From Bog-473 sp963840435 (lineage in GTDB: Bacteria > Actinomycetota > Acidimicrobiia > Acidimicrobiales > RAAP-2): a stretch of DNA of 64,000 nt. Below the pieces are notes generated by a model that saw only the letters and a list, made by a program, of their open reading frames with translations, did no database searches and was not told where the DNA came from. The stretch covers positions 1,178,001 through 1,242,000 of the forward strand of contig CAWIYY010000003.1 in assembly GCA_963840435.1 (NCBI GenBank). Direction: 5' to 3'. The position numbers were made by a program, and so were the translations under genes. Positions within the stretch are counted from its first letter, which is position 1; every line of letters begins with the position of its first letter. Of the stretch, positions 63,939 through 64,000 are shown in pieces.

Positions 63939-64000
63939 ATGGAGTTGGTTGGGTCAGAGGCAGGGGCGGTACATGCGGCAGGGCGGCCCCTGGAAGGAAT
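63939..64000 (+). CDS. start of a gene, probably a third class III CoA-transferase (partial)
   Basis: The frame opens with ATG and stays open to the window edge, giving about 20 residues (MELVGSEAGAVHAAGRPLEG). The GRPLEG at the end is how many CaiB/BaiF CoA-transferases begin, just before the IRVLDL strand. There is no ribosome binding site; TATAAT seven bases upstream indicates a leaderless transcript. The assignment is tentative because only the first residues are visible. Confidence 0.45.
   Translation, partial: MELVGSEAGAVHAAGRPLEG

Noticed and set aside
1..64000. CRISPR arrays, prophage genes, biosynthetic megasynthases, toxin-antitoxin pairs
   Set aside because: No regularly spaced repeats, phage structural genes, large modular synthases or paired small toxin genes were recognised.

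Overview
The window is high-GC DNA with short intergenic gaps. It has an F420/deazaflavin-type nitroreductase, leaderless-looking starts and actinobacterial gene families (menaquinone tailoring, lipid-transfer thiolases with DUF35 partners, many Amidohydro_2 proteins). This suggests a free-living actinobacterium, possibly of the Acidimicrobiia or a mycobacteria-like lineage. That placement is inferred from gene content only; no rRNA or tRNA gene was recognised.

Left part (1 to about 24.5 kb): a general, partly decayed region. It holds a secreted seven-repeat beta-propeller protein, a frameshifted IS481-family remnant and an IS3-type fragment, small membrane and zinc-binding proteins, and an SPFH/band-7 protein. 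It also holds a quinone-tailoring trio (UbiA-like, UbiE-like methyltransferase, geranylgeranyl reductase), a STAS protein, an EamA-type transporter, a MarR/FUSC efflux pair with shared operators, a GH15 glycosidase and a HAD phosphatase. Next comes a MarR-controlled redox module (FMN reductase, F420-type reductase, luciferase-like oxidoreductase) with two copies of one perfect palindrome, then a duplicated gamma-carbonic-anhydrase-like protein whose three metal histidines are split between its two halves.

Right part (about 24.7 to 64 kb): an almost unbroken catabolic island. It carries seven Amidohydro_2 proteins, three thiolase-like (lipid-transfer/retro-aldolase type) proteins with two DUF35 OB-fold partners, and two tandem-fused class III CoA-transferases (a third probably starts at the right edge). 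It also carries an acyl-CoA ligase, an acyl-CoA dehydrogenase, two crotonases, a MaoC-like double hot-dog protein, three SDR oxidoreductases, an EthD protein, a VOC protein, a thioesterase, an alpha/beta hydrolase and two TetR regulators. A branched-chain-type (Liv) ABC importer is present with two paralogous binding proteins, one of them frameshifted. A reasonable reading is import of an organic acid, CoA activation, beta-oxidation-like dehydrogenation and hydration, retro-aldol side-chain cleavage by Ltp2/DUF35 complexes, and hydrolysis or decarboxylation of ring-derived intermediates by the amidohydrolases. The substrate is unknown; steroid-, terpenoid- or aromatic-like compounds would fit the enzyme families.

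Two regulatory layers are visible in the island. A TetR-type palindrome lies beside tetR and is repeated in front of the first CoA-transferase operon. An 11-base AT-rich box (ATAYWATATTY) occurs in five intergenic regions between 46.3 and 63.9 kb. At two of these it forms TATAAT, seven bases, then ATG, as in leaderless promoters. At two it is followed by a tiny ORF whose stop codon overlaps the start of the enzyme gene.
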